A stretch of DNA of 64,000 bases from an uncultured Pelagibacteraceae bacterium (GTDB lineage Bacteria; Pseudomonadota; Alphaproteobacteria; Pelagibacterales; Pelagibacteraceae): the NCBI GenBank assembly GCA_902522115.1, contig CABYUV010000002.1, positions 1-64,000 on the forward strand, in the 5' to 3' direction. Both the position numbers and the translations under genes were made by a program. The notes under the pieces were generated by a model. It did no database searches and had not been told where the DNA came from. It saw nothing but the letters and a program-made list of their open reading frames with translations. Below are positions 16,461 to 24,740 of the stretch, piece by piece; the first letter of the stretch is position 1; each line of letters begins with the position of its first letter.

Positions 16461-17388
16461 ATTAATATTAATTTTATTAATTTTTTTAAACAATTTTTCT
16501 TTTGCTCAAACTAAATCCGAAAAACGTTTTGAAAGAGATTTGAAGAAAATTTCAAAATTAAATTCTTTTGTAGATAACAAAGGCAATACTTATGAATTAG
16601 ACGAAAATATTAACAAAGATAAAACTATTATTTTAATTTATACCCATGGTCAGTGGGGTGGAAATCAAAAATTAAATGGATGTAATAGGCGATGGAGCAA
16701 GATACCTCCTGCAATCTATAAATTAGATGGAACTCAAATAAAAGATTTAACTATAAAAACATTTCAATTGTGTTCTGGTGTAAAAGGCTGGACTCAAAGT
16801 GAAGAAGATAAACTTTGGGAAATTTACGATAAAAATAATCAAGATGTAAACAGTGTATTAAATCTTAAAGATAAAAATGGAATTCTTTTAATAGATAAAT
16901 ATAAAGACTTTCAAAAAACAAAAGTAATGAAGTTAAAAATTGATGAATTTAAAAAAAAAGGTTTCAATAATATTGTATTATCTGGACATTCAGCAGGTGC
17001 GTATAGTTCATTTATATTAAAATCAAATTTTCCTAAAATAATAAATGGAGTAATTTCCTTACATATAGGATTTGGAGGTAAATTTGCAAAAGCAAAAAAT
17101 CCACATCGAGGTTGGATAAATTGGAGAAACTATAAAAAATCTCTTATAAATTGGTCTCAGATAGGTGACGTTATATTATTTACTCATGATAAAGATTGGG
17201 CTGATACAAGAAAGACTTTAAGTTTTTTGACAGAGTTTAATAATATTAAATTTTTTGATTTAAGTGATACACATTGTAAGAATAAAAAATTATTAGGCGA
17301 CTATCATGGAATAGCTTTAACAAAATGTTTTGCAGATGAGGATACAAGAAGTAATGAAATAATTAATTATTTAAATAAAATTTATTAA
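16450..17388 (+). CDS. Secreted alpha/beta-hydrolase-like protein (paralogue 2)
   Basis: This is also 312 residues with a signal peptide (about 1-19, ending FSFA-Q). The same layout is visible as in the preceding gene: IYTHGQWGG (about 63-71), nucleophile elbow GHSAGA (Ser181), THDKDWADT, and late HC/YHG histidines. The two proteins look like diverged paralogues rather than a recent copy. The start lies inside the end of the first gene, and the stop is 1 nt before mtnA. Being exported, it cannot act directly on cytosolic MTA intermediates. The operon position may reflect shared control or an extracellular step not yet known. Confidence 0.65.
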   Translation: MKIKLILILLIFLNNFSFAQTKSEKRFERDLKKISKLNSFVDNKGNTYELDENINKDKTIILIYTHGQWGGNQKLNGCNRRWSKIPPAIYKLDGTQIKDLTIKTFQLCSGVKGWTQSEEDKLWEIYDKNNQDVNSVLNLKDKNGILLIDKYKDFQKTKVMKLKIDEFKKKGFNNIVLSGHSAGAYSSFILKSNFPKIINGVISLHIGFGGKFAKAKNPHRGWINWRNYKKSLINWSQIGDVILFTHDKDWADTRKTLSFLTEFNNIKFFDLSDTHCKNKKLLGDYHGIALTKCFADEDTRSNEIINYLNKIY

Positions 17389-17389
17389 A

Positions 17390-18460
17390 ATGAAAATAGA
17401 AGGAAAAGAATATAGAACAATATGGTATGAGGAAAATGTAGTAAAAATAATTGATCAAACAAAACTTCCTCATAAATTTATTATTAAAGAACTAAAGACT
17501 GTAAAAGATGCAATCAATGCAATTAAAGTTATGGAAGTTAGAGGTGCTCCTTTAATAGGAGGAACAGCTGCTTACGGGATAGTATTAGCCATTCAAGAGA
17601 GCACTGATAAAGAATTTATTCACAAAAGTGCTGAAGAATTAATTAAATCAAGACCTACGGCAATTAATTTAAAATGGGCGGTAGATCGTATGATGAAAAA
17701 ATTATCAGGTATCAATAGCGATCAAATTTTAAATATTGCTTTAAAAGAGGCTAAAGAAATATGTGATGAAGATGAAAAGTTTTGCGAAAATATAGGTGTT
17801 AATGGATTAAGAATAATTGAAGAAATTTACGATAAGAAAAAAAGTACAGTAAATATTTTAACTCATTGCAACGCAGGATGGTTAGCAACCATTAATTGGG
17901 GAACTGCAACTTCACCTATTTATCATGCTCACAAAAAAGGAATTCCAGTCCATGTCTGGGTAGACGAAACAAGACCAAGAAATCAAGGTGCAAATCTAAC
18001 TTCATATGAGTTAAATGAAGAGGAAATACCTAACACTATTATTGCTGACAATACTGGAGGTATTTTAATGCAAAGAGGTGAAGTTGATATGTGCATTGTT
18101 GGAACTGACAGAACTTTATCCAATGGAGATGTATGTAATAAAATTGGAACTTATCTTAAAGCTTTAGCTGCATATGATAATGAAGTTCCTTTTTATGTAG
18201 CGTTACCAAGTTCAACAATTGATTGGAATATTAAAGATTCAAAAAATATCCCAATTGAGGAAAGAAACGCTGAGGAATTATCTCATGTCGAGGGTATTGA
18301 TGAAAATAATCAAGTTAAGAAAGTTTTGATCTACCCTGAGAAAAGTAAGGCTATGAATTTAGCTTTTGATGTAACACCTGCTAAATATGTAACTGGATTG
18401 ATCACTGAAAGAGGTATTTCCAAAGCTTCTTCAAAGGGATTAAAAAAATTATTTAAATAA
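17390..18460 (+). CDS. mtnA: Methylthioribose-1-phosphate isomerase
   Basis: The 356-residue aldose-ketose isomerase of the eIF2B-like family has RGAPLIGGTAAYG near residue 51, catalytic Cys160 in NILTHCNAGWLAT, and catalytic Asp240 in VGTDRTLSNGDVCNKIGTY. Both residues stand at the same numbers as in the characterised Bacillus enzyme. It converts methylthioribose-1-phosphate (or 5-deoxyribose-1-phosphate) to the ribulose form. It lies 1 nt after the second hydrolase. No mtnB, C, D or E is nearby; instead its stop faces the aldolase/SDR gene at a distance of 1 nt. Confidence 0.96.
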   Translation: MKIEGKEYRTIWYEENVVKIIDQTKLPHKFIIKELKTVKDAINAIKVMEVRGAPLIGGTAAYGIVLAIQESTDKEFIHKSAEELIKSRPTAINLKWAVDRMMKKLSGINSDQILNIALKEAKEICDEDEKFCENIGVNGLRIIEEIYDKKKSTVNILTHCNAGWLATINWGTATSPIYHAHKKGIPVHVWVDETRPRNQGANLTSYELNEEEIPNTIIADNTGGILMQRGEVDMCIVGTDRTLSNGDVCNKIGTYLKALAAYDNEVPFYVALPSSTIDWNIKDSKNIPIEERNAEELSHVEGIDENNQVKKVLIYPEKSKAMNLAFDVTPAKYVTGLITERGISKASSKGLKKLFK

Positions 18461-18461
18461 A

Positions 18462-20495
18462 TTATCTAAGAGAAGCTGCAATATTACCACCATCTACAGT
18501 CAAAACTGCACCAGTAGTTTTTTTTGAAACTGCTAAATGAAAAAATGCTTTAGCAACATCTTCAGCCTTAACTTCATTTAAAAGTAAGTTTCCTCTCATA
18601 TATTCATCAGTAGATACTTCTCTGGCTTTTGCACGAGATTTAATCATTCCATCATTAAGTAGGCCACTTCTAATCCTATCAGCATTTACACCATTTGATC
18701 TTATTCCAAAAGAACCATAATCTAGGGCATATTGTTTACATAAACTTAATAAAGCAGTTTTTGGAAGACCATAAGGACCAAAATTTTTTCCAGGATTTAC
18801 TGATTGTTTTGAAATATTAAATAATAAGCATCCTTGAATATTTTGTTTTTTCATTATTTTAATTGTTTCTGATGCGCAATTTTGGTGCGAGAAGAAATTA
18901 TCTTCAAAGCTTTCTCTTAAAATTTTATCATTCACTTCAGCAATCGATCCACCAATTGCAGTTCCAGCGTTGGAAATTAGAATATCAACACCACCATATA
19001 TTTCATTTATTTTTTTAAAAGCAGCTTTAACATTATTTTTATTTCGTACATCACAATGCAAACAAAGATCTGAAATTTTTCTTTGCATTTCTATAACTTT
19101 TTTTGCGTCATAATCTAGGAGAACAATTTCAGCTCCATAACTTTTAAAAAGTTTATAAGTTGCAGAACCAATTGCACCAAATCCTCCAGTAATTACAACA
19201 ATGTTTCCTTGAAGAATTTTTTTAGCTTTTTTAATTTTTGCTTGTTCTAAAGACCAATATTCAACATCAAATAAATCTTTTGCAGGAATAAACTTGTATT
19301 TTGTAGTTTCCTCTACAGATGAAATCACTCTTGCATTTGTTTCGGTTAAATCTCCAGCTATTTTAGATGCCTTAAGACTGTCTCCAACGCTAAACAAACC
19401 AACATTTTGTACCAAAATTACTCTCGGGGAAGTATCCAGCATAGTTTTCTTGCCTTTAACCTTTTTCTTATTGGTATCGAAATATCTCACATACTTTTTT
19501 CTATAATCATTAAAACTTTTCTCAGCTAGTTTTTTAAAATCTTCAATTGAAGAATTTTCTCTTGGGCTAATTACTAGCGGAAATGGTTTTACCCTAATAA
19601 CATGGTCAGGTGTTGCTGTTCCTATGCTAGAGTATCTTTTGACATCTTTACCATTAATAAAATAATTTAGATGTTTATTTGATCTATAATTTAAGATAAA
19701 TTTTTGATTTTTATTTTCTGATAATAATCCTCTTAAAATTGGTGCAATTTCATGAGGCTTGAATTTAAAATTATAATTTTGTATTTGTTTAATTTTTTTT
19801 CTCTTTAATTTTTTAATAGTTTTTTCAGCTATCGATACGTATTTGATCATTAAGTCATAAGATTTTTTGGCATCATCATCAAAAGTAAATATTCCGTGGT
19901 TCAATAAAATTAAGCAATTAATATTCGGATTTTTTTTGTAAACCTCATTTATCTTCTGAGCCAAACCAAATCCTGGCATTACATATGGCACAATACTTAC
20001 CTTTAATCCAAAAATTTTTTTGCAAAGATCTTTTCCATTTGGCCTATTTGTTATGTCCATAATTGCATCAGAATGAGTGTGATCAACAAATTTGAAAGGT
20101 AAAAATGCATGTAAAAAAGTTTCTACAGATGGGTTAGGTGACTTAATATCAATCAGGTTTCTTTTTTGATATGCAACCATATCTTCATCACTCAAGTATT
20201 TTTTATTTTTTAAAGCTAAAAGTGGGTTTAATTTTACAGCAGGTAAACCAGCTGGTTCTATTTCAGCCATGTCCCACCCACTTCCTTTAACACAGAGCAC
20301 GTCATAATGCTTGCCATCAATATCTTTAATTGAGGTTTTTACAGATGTATTTCCACCACCATGTAGAACAAGTTTACTATTTCTTCCTAATAGTCTGGTT
20401 GTATAAACTCTTAAAGCCATATCTTTCGAATGACCAAGTTTTGTATACTTTTTTATGTATTGTTTTGCTTCTAAATTTGACCAATTGTTTTTCAC
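18462..20495 (-). CDS. Class II aldolase / short-chain dehydrogenase fusion, candidate methylthioribulose-1-P (or deoxyribulose-1-P) aldolase-reductase
   Basis: The 677-residue protein has an N-terminal class II (RhaD/FucA-like) aldolase domain: HGGGNTSVK (45-53), Glu125 as possible acid/base, and zinc ligands His139, His141 and His200 (DHTH, LLNHG). A C-terminal SDR domain begins near 430 with TGGFGAIG (436-443), SNAG (508-511), Ser562 and the catalytic YGLPK pair Tyr575/Lys579. Fusions of this build (YuxG/RhaEW type) split a ketose-1-phosphate to DHAP plus an aldehyde and then oxidise or reduce the aldehyde. No rhamnose genes are here. The neighbours are mtnA (tail-to-tail, 1 nt) and speDE (head-to-head, 85 nt), which argues for the MTA-derived sugar phosphate as substrate. 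Domain calls are firm; the substrate is inference. Confidence 0.85.
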   Translation of the reverse strand: MKNNWSNLEAKQYIKKYTKLGHSKDMALRVYTTRLLGRNSKLVLHGGGNTSVKTSIKDIDGKHYDVLCVKGSGWDMAEIEPAGLPAVKLNPLLALKNKKYLSDEDMVAYQKRNLIDIKSPNPSVETFLHAFLPFKFVDHTHSDAIMDITNRPNGKDLCKKIFGLKVSIVPYVMPGFGLAQKINEVYKKNPNINCLILLNHGIFTFDDDAKKSYDLMIKYVSIAEKTIKKLKRKKIKQIQNYNFKFKPHEIAPILRGLLSENKNQKFILNYRSNKHLNYFINGKDVKRYSSIGTATPDHVIRVKPFPLVISPRENSSIEDFKKLAEKSFNDYRKKYVRYFDTNKKKVKGKKTMLDTSPRVILVQNVGLFSVGDSLKASKIAGDLTETNARVISSVEETTKYKFIPAKDLFDVEYWSLEQAKIKKAKKILQGNIVVITGGFGAIGSATYKLFKSYGAEIVLLDYDAKKVIEMQRKISDLCLHCDVRNKNNVKAAFKKINEIYGGVDILISNAGTAIGGSIAEVNDKILRESFEDNFFSHQNCASETIKIMKKQNIQGCLLFNISKQSVNPGKNFGPYGLPKTALLSLCKQYALDYGSFGIRSNGVNADRIRSGLLNDGMIKSRAKAREVSTDEYMRGNLLLNEVKAEDVAKAFFHLAVSKKTTGAVLTVDGGNIAASLR

Positions 20496-20580
20496 AGTTA
20501 CAACCTCAGCGAAGTATTATAATAGATTTTTGTTTGAAAGAAGCAAAAAATTTGATTAGTAAGGTTTCATAAAGCATATT

Positions 20581-21621
20581 ATGACAAAAGTTGGTGAACA
20601 TATTACTCTAGATATAATTGGAACCACTAAAGAATATGACCCTTCTATATTTGAAAAAGTAATTCATGATATTGCAAAAGCTGCGAAAGTAACAATCTTA
20701 AATATATCTAAATATAAGTTTGAACCTCAAGGTTTTACTATTATTGCATTACTGGCTGAAAGCCATATTAGTTTTCATACTTTTCCAGAAAAAGGAATTA
20801 TTAGCTTTGATTTCTTTACTTGTGGAAAAGTAAGTCCCTCTGTCGCGATAGACATTATTAAAAAAGAGTTTGAACACACAAGAATAGTTAAAAAGGAATT
20901 CAATAGAGATACTAAATCTCTTTATCATGACATTTATAGTTCACCAGGATTACAAAAATCATATGTAGTAAATGATGTTCTAGAGGACTTTAAATCTAAG
21001 GTAGGTCAACATATTGAAATTTTAGATTTAGAACAATTTGGAAAATCTTTATTTATTGATGGTGAAATACAAGTTGCTGCTACAGATGAGCATTTATACA
21101 GTTCTACATTTGTTGGCTCTGGTTTAGATCTCAATAAAGACAATGAAAGAGCTGCAATAATTGGTGGTGGAGATGGTGGAGTTGCAAGAGAGTGTATTTC
21201 TAAAAAATTTAACTTTATCGATTGGTATGAATTGGATCCCGAGGTTGTAGACGTTTGCAATAAACATCTTGGGGATATTGGAAAAAAAGCAACCGAAAAA
21301 AATTCTGTAAAATGTGTTTGGGGTGATGCATTTGAAAGCATTAAATCAGTAAGGGATGATACTTACGACCATATATTTGTAGATCTTAATGATGATCAAT
21401 TTTGTATAGATTTAGCTGCTAAAAATATGGAGTCATTAGTGAGAATTTTAAAACCAAAAGGAGTTATTACTGCTCAAGTAGGAAGTCAGGATAAAAAACC
21501 ACAACAGGTTGAAAATTGGCTAAAAGTATTTAATCAAAATTTTGGAAATGCAAAATTATCTAGAGTTTATATACCTAGTTTTGATTGTTCTTGGAACTTT
21601 TCTTCATCAATAAATCACTAA
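20581..21621 (+). CDS. S-adenosylmethionine decarboxylase-spermidine synthase fusion
   Basis: The 346-residue fusion has SpeD at residues 1 to about 120 and an aminopropyltransferase from about 130. The SpeD part keeps the self-cleaving LLAESHISFHTFPE with Ser61 (future pyruvoyl), His66 and Cys81, with the same spacing as the characterised bacterial enzyme. The SpeE part has DGEIQVAATDE, the nucleotide-binding GGGDGG (195-200) and a DLND (268-271) matching the DxxD amine-binding site. It would make decarboxylated SAM and transfer the aminopropyl group to putrescine, releasing MTA. Some SpeD homologues act on ornithine or arginine instead, so the first substrate needs testing. A strong AAAGGAG for the next gene follows after a T-rich 59-nt gap. 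Confidence 0.88.
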   Translation: MTKVGEHITLDIIGTTKEYDPSIFEKVIHDIAKAAKVTILNISKYKFEPQGFTIIALLAESHISFHTFPEKGIISFDFFTCGKVSPSVAIDIIKKEFEHTRIVKKEFNRDTKSLYHDIYSSPGLQKSYVVNDVLEDFKSKVGQHIEILDLEQFGKSLFIDGEIQVAATDEHLYSSTFVGSGLDLNKDNERAAIIGGGDGGVARECISKKFNFIDWYELDPEVVDVCNKHLGDIGKKATEKNSVKCVWGDAFESIKSVRDDTYDHIFVDLNDDQFCIDLAAKNMESLVRILKPKGVITAQVGSQDKKPQQVENWLKVFNQNFGNAKLSRVYIPSFDCSWNFSSSINH

Positions 21622-21680
21622 TTTTTCTTTTTTCTTTTTTAATTTTGTGAAATAATTATTTCTTATTAAAGGAGAAAATA

Positions 21681-22532
21681 ATGAATATATTCAAAAAAAC
21701 TATATTAACAGTTCTCGCTTCTTTATTTATCATTGGAAATGTATCCGCTGAAAAAATAAAAATTGGAACTGAAGGCGCTTACCCTCCATGGAATTCAAAA
21801 GATGCATCAGGCAATCTTATTGGTTTTGAGGTAGAACTTGCTAAAGAACTTTGTACAATAATGAAATATGAGTGCACAATTGTTGAACAAGATTGGGATG
21901 GAATGATACCAGCTCTAGTTATGAGAAAATTTGATGCGATTATGGCTGGAATGTCTATTACTGCAGAAAGACAAAAAACAATTACATTTTCTCAAGGATA
22001 TGCTGACGAAGTAGCTTCACTTGCGGTAATGAAAGGTTCAAACTTAGAGGGCATGGATACACCAGAGGGTATTAATTTATCATTAGGTGGATCTGATGTT
22101 AAAAAAGCTCTTAAAACATTGACTGGTGCACTTGCAGGTAAAACGGTTTGTACTCAAACAGGAACAATTCACCAAAACTTTTTAGAGTCAGGTGATGTTG
22201 GAAGTGTAAATGTTAGAACTTATAAAACTCAAGATGAAGTTAACCTTGATCTAACTTCTGGAAGATGTGATGTTGCTTTAGCTGCAGCAGTAGCATTTAC
22301 AGATTATGCAGATAAATCAGGTGAAGCAGTCGTATTGGTTGGACCAACTTTTTCAGGCGGTGCATTTGGTAATGGTGTAGGTGTTGGTATTAGACAAGCT
22401 AGCGATAGTGCTATTGGAAAAAGAGATGCCAAAATCTTAAAAGATTTCAATAAAGCAATTGATAAAGCTAGAAAGAAAGGAATTATTAGCAAACTTGCTA
22501 TTAAACACTTTGGTTTCGACGCTTCTATGTAA
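21681..22532 (+). CDS. Polar amino acid ABC transporter binding protein (octopine/arginine/ornithine type)
   Basis: The 283-residue family 3 solute-binding protein has a signal peptide (about 1-23, ending NVSA-E). It shows the canonical EGAYPPWNSKDASGNLIGFEVELAKEL opening in parts, WDGMIPALVMRKFDAIMAGMSIT, and GKTVCTQTGTIHQNF. The double-lobe fold binds a cationic or opine-like amino acid in the periplasm. A clear ribosome site (AAAGGAG) precedes the ATG. Two permease genes follow after a strong hairpin, but no ATPase gene is present. Ornithine or arginine would suit the polyamine gene upstream; this is inference. Confidence 0.85.
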   Translation: MNIFKKTILTVLASLFIIGNVSAEKIKIGTEGAYPPWNSKDASGNLIGFEVELAKELCTIMKYECTIVEQDWDGMIPALVMRKFDAIMAGMSITAERQKTITFSQGYADEVASLAVMKGSNLEGMDTPEGINLSLGGSDVKKALKTLTGALAGKTVCTQTGTIHQNFLESGDVGSVNVRTYKTQDEVNLDLTSGRCDVALAAAVAFTDYADKSGEAVVLVGPTFSGGAFGNGVGVGIRQASDSAIGKRDAKILKDFNKAIDKARKKGIISKLAIKHFGFDASM

Positions 22533-22544
22533 TTCATTTCAGAT

Positions 22545-22571
22545 TTGGCGACTATAATATATAGTCGCCAA
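22545..22571 (+). promoter_or_regulatory. Hairpin between binding protein and permease genes
   Basis: There is a perfect 11-bp stem, TTGGCGACTAT (22545-22555) with ATAGTCGCCAA (22561-22571), around a 5-nt AATAT loop. It is one of the most GC-rich short stretches in the neighbourhood. It starts 12 nt after the binding-protein stop and ends 5 nt before the permease ATG, so it occupies the position of the ribosome binding site. It lacks a T-run. It probably stabilises the upstream message and limits permease translation. Confidence 0.72.
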
Positions 22572-22576
22572 TCTAT

Positions 22577-23269
22577 ATGGAACTTCTAGCATTTGGCAAA
22601 ACTGGTTGGGGAGATGAGTTGTTTTATGCAACCTTAATGACAATTGCTGTATCAATTACAGCAATGCTAGTTGGTTTCGTCTTTGCTCTAATTTTTACTC
22701 CTTTAAAAATCTCAAAATATAAAACTTTGAATTTAGTTGGTAATTTTTACACAACTGTAATTCGTGGAGTACCCGAACTATTGGTAATTTATCTATTCTT
22801 TTTTGGAGGTAGCGGAGCAATAATGTATGTCGCCTCAATTTTTGGTTATTATGAATACATAGAAATAAATGCTTTTATTACAGGTTCAATGGCTATTGGA
22901 ATTATTTCTGGAGCCTATTCAACAGAGGTATTTAGAGGGGCAATTCAGTCAATAGACAAAGGTCAATTTGAGGCTGCAAAAGTTCTAGGAATAAATAAGT
23001 TTGGGCAATTTTATAAAATAATATTACCTCAAATGTTAAGATTAGCTATTCCAAATCTAAGTAATGTTTGGCAAATAACTCTGAAAGATACGTCTCTAAT
23101 TTCAGTGACAGGTTTAGTTGAAATAATGAGACAATCTTATGTTGCAGCTGGATCTACTAGAGATCCACTTTTCTTCTATTCTTTCGCAGCAGTTTTGTAT
23201 TTGTTGCTTACATACATAAGCATGAAGTTAATTAATAAGTTAGAAGTAAGATATAGCAGGGGGTATTAA
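22577..23269 (+). CDS. Polar amino acid ABC transporter permease 1 (HisQ/OccQ type)
   Basis: This 230-residue inner-membrane permease has about five membrane segments. The family 3 signature TTVIRGVPELLVIYLFFFGG falls near residues 56-75, and the EAA loop EAAKVLGINKFGQFYKIILPQ sits in the last third. It pairs with the next gene to form the membrane channel of a type I amino-acid importer. The ATG is 5 nt after a stable hairpin and has no visible ribosome site. The stop shares a base with the next start (TAATG). Confidence 0.88.
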   Translation: MELLAFGKTGWGDELFYATLMTIAVSITAMLVGFVFALIFTPLKISKYKTLNLVGNFYTTVIRGVPELLVIYLFFFGGSGAIMYVASIFGYYEYIEINAFITGSMAIGIISGAYSTEVFRGAIQSIDKGQFEAAKVLGINKFGQFYKIILPQMLRLAIPNLSNVWQITLKDTSLISVTGLVEIMRQSYVAAGSTRDPLFFYSFAAVLYLLLTYISMKLINKLEVRYSRGY

Positions 23270-23943
23270 TGGATTTTGATTTAATGATAACAAGTTTCCC
23301 CAAACTCTTAGCAGCAACAGTAGTTACATTAAAATTATTATCTGCATCTTTATTTTTTGGACTGTTGCTAGGTCTTTTCTTTGCAATTTTAAGAATAAAT
23401 AAAAATATATTTATTAACAAATTTGCTTATGGCTATTCATATGTATTTAGAGGAACACCTTTATTAGTTCAGATTTTTATTATTTATTTTGGATTAGGAC
23501 AAATCGAATATTTAAGGACAACATTTCTATGGGTAATTTTAAAAGAACCATATTGGTGTGCAATAATAGCATTTACTTTAAATACAGGTGCATATACCTC
23601 TGAGATTTTAAGATCAGCTTTTCAAACAATAAAACCAGGTATTATTGAAGCTGGAAAAAGCTTAGGAATATCAAACAAAATAATTTTTTACAAAATCCAA
23701 ATTCCAATTGCCATCCGGCAATCACTCCCTGCATACGGAAATGAAATTATATTGATGATGAAAGGAACTTCTTTAGCAAGCACAGTAACTCTAATGGATT
23801 TAACTGGTGTTGCTAAATATATAATTTCAACAACTTTTAAACCAATTGAAGTTTTTATTGTTGCAGGTGGAATTTATTTATTCATGACTTTTATTATTCA
23901 TAATCTTATTAAATTTTTAGAAAAAAAGTATAGTTTTCAGTAA
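23269..23943 (+). CDS. Polar amino acid ABC transporter permease 2 (HisM/OccM type)
   Basis: This 224-residue partner permease carries YSYVFRGTPLLVQIFIIYFG near residues 56-75 and the ATPase-docking loop EAGKSLGISNKIIFYKIQIPIAIRQ. Like permease 1 it belongs to the HisM/GlnP family, and the two are expected to form a heterodimer. Its start overlaps the previous stop by one base, and the dioxygenase gene follows after 8 nt. The expected ATP-binding gene (OccP/HisP-like) is not found here, so the ATPase must be encoded elsewhere or shared with another importer. Confidence 0.88.
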   Translation: MDFDLMITSFPKLLAATVVTLKLLSASLFFGLLLGLFFAILRINKNIFINKFAYGYSYVFRGTPLLVQIFIIYFGLGQIEYLRTTFLWVILKEPYWCAIIAFTLNTGAYTSEILRSAFQTIKPGIIEAGKSLGISNKIIFYKIQIPIAIRQSLPAYGNEIILMMKGTSLASTVTLMDLTGVAKYIISTTFKPIEVFIVAGGIYLFMTFIIHNLIKFLEKKYSFQ

Positions 23944-23951
23944 TAAATAAA

Positions 23952-24740
23952 ATGTATTTATCTCAACAACAAATTAAAGAGTATCAAAATAATGGTGTGA
24001 TAATAATTAAGGATATATTTAAAGACTGGATTGAGCCACTTAGAAAAGGATTTCAAAAAGTTTTAGATAATCCAAGCAAATATGGAAGAGAAAATGTAAC
24101 TGATTATAAAGGAAGATTTTTTGAAGATTATTGTAACTGGGAGAGGATAAAAGAATTTAGGGATTGTTTATTTAATTCACCTGGAGCACAAATAGTTGCA
24201 GAAGCAACTAATTCTAAATCTATTCAAATTTTTCATGAGCATATTTTTATTAAAGATCCAGGTACTCACAAAGAAACACCCTTACACCAAGATATGCCGT
24301 ATTACTGTATTGATGGTAACGATACTGGAAGTTTTTGGATACCATTAGATGAGGTTGATAAGAAAAATAATATTAAATTGATTTTAGGTTCTCACAAATG
24401 GTTGAAGTTAATTAGACCCACAAAATGGTCAAATAATCAATCTTGGTATGATGATGATAGTTCTTTTATGGATTTACCTCAACAGGAAGAATTTGAAAAA
24501 AATATTTTAATTCCAGAACTAAGATTGGGTGATGCTGTTTTGTTTAACTTTAAAACTGTACATGGTTCAACAGGAAACAATACTTCTAAATCTCGAAGAG
24601 CATTTTCGATGAGATTTATAGGAGATGATATTAAGTATATTGATAGAGGAGGGCCAACCTCACCACCATTTGATGGGATCAATTTAAAAAATGGAGATCC
24701 GATGAGAGATGATTGGTTTCCTAAAGTTTTTAGTAGCTAG
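23952..24740 (+). CDS. PhyH-family Fe(II)/2-oxoglutarate dioxygenase
   Basis: The 262-residue protein has the phytanoyl-CoA hydroxylase-like jelly roll. Iron ligands are His112 and Asp114 (LHQDMPYY) and His204 (VHGSTGNN), with Arg215/216 (SRRAFSMRF) to hold 2-oxoglutarate. It opens LSQQQIKEYQNNGVIIIKD as many family members do. Such enzymes hydroxylate small metabolites, lipids or amino acids. It follows the amino-acid permeases by 8 nt, so it may act on the imported compound. Its stop overlaps the convergent DUF6165 gene by 11 nt. The substrate is unknown. Confidence 0.8.
   Translation: MYLSQQQIKEYQNNGVIIIKDIFKDWIEPLRKGFQKVLDNPSKYGRENVTDYKGRFFEDYCNWERIKEFRDCLFNSPGAQIVAEATNSKSIQIFHEHIFIKDPGTHKETPLHQDMPYYCIDGNDTGSFWIPLDEVDKKNNIKLILGSHKWLKLIRPTKWSNNQSWYDDDSSFMDLPQQEEFEKNILIPELRLGDAVLFNFKTVHGSTGNNTSKSRRAFSMRFIGDDIKYIDRGGPTSPPFDGINLKNGDPMRDDWFPKVFSS

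Noticed and set aside
15522-17388. The two hydrolases as a frameshifted or tandem-duplicated single gene
   Set aside because: Each has its own signal peptide, nucleophile elbow and full length, and they are clearly diverged.
20497-20580. Promoter at TATAAT (20518-20523) for speDE
   Set aside because: The -10 is good, but no -35 lies at a suitable distance, so it is not reported as a feature.
21622-21680. Polypyrimidine stretch after speDE as a terminator
   Set aside because: T-rich but without a GC-containing stem upstream; more likely the promoter and leader region of the binding-protein gene.
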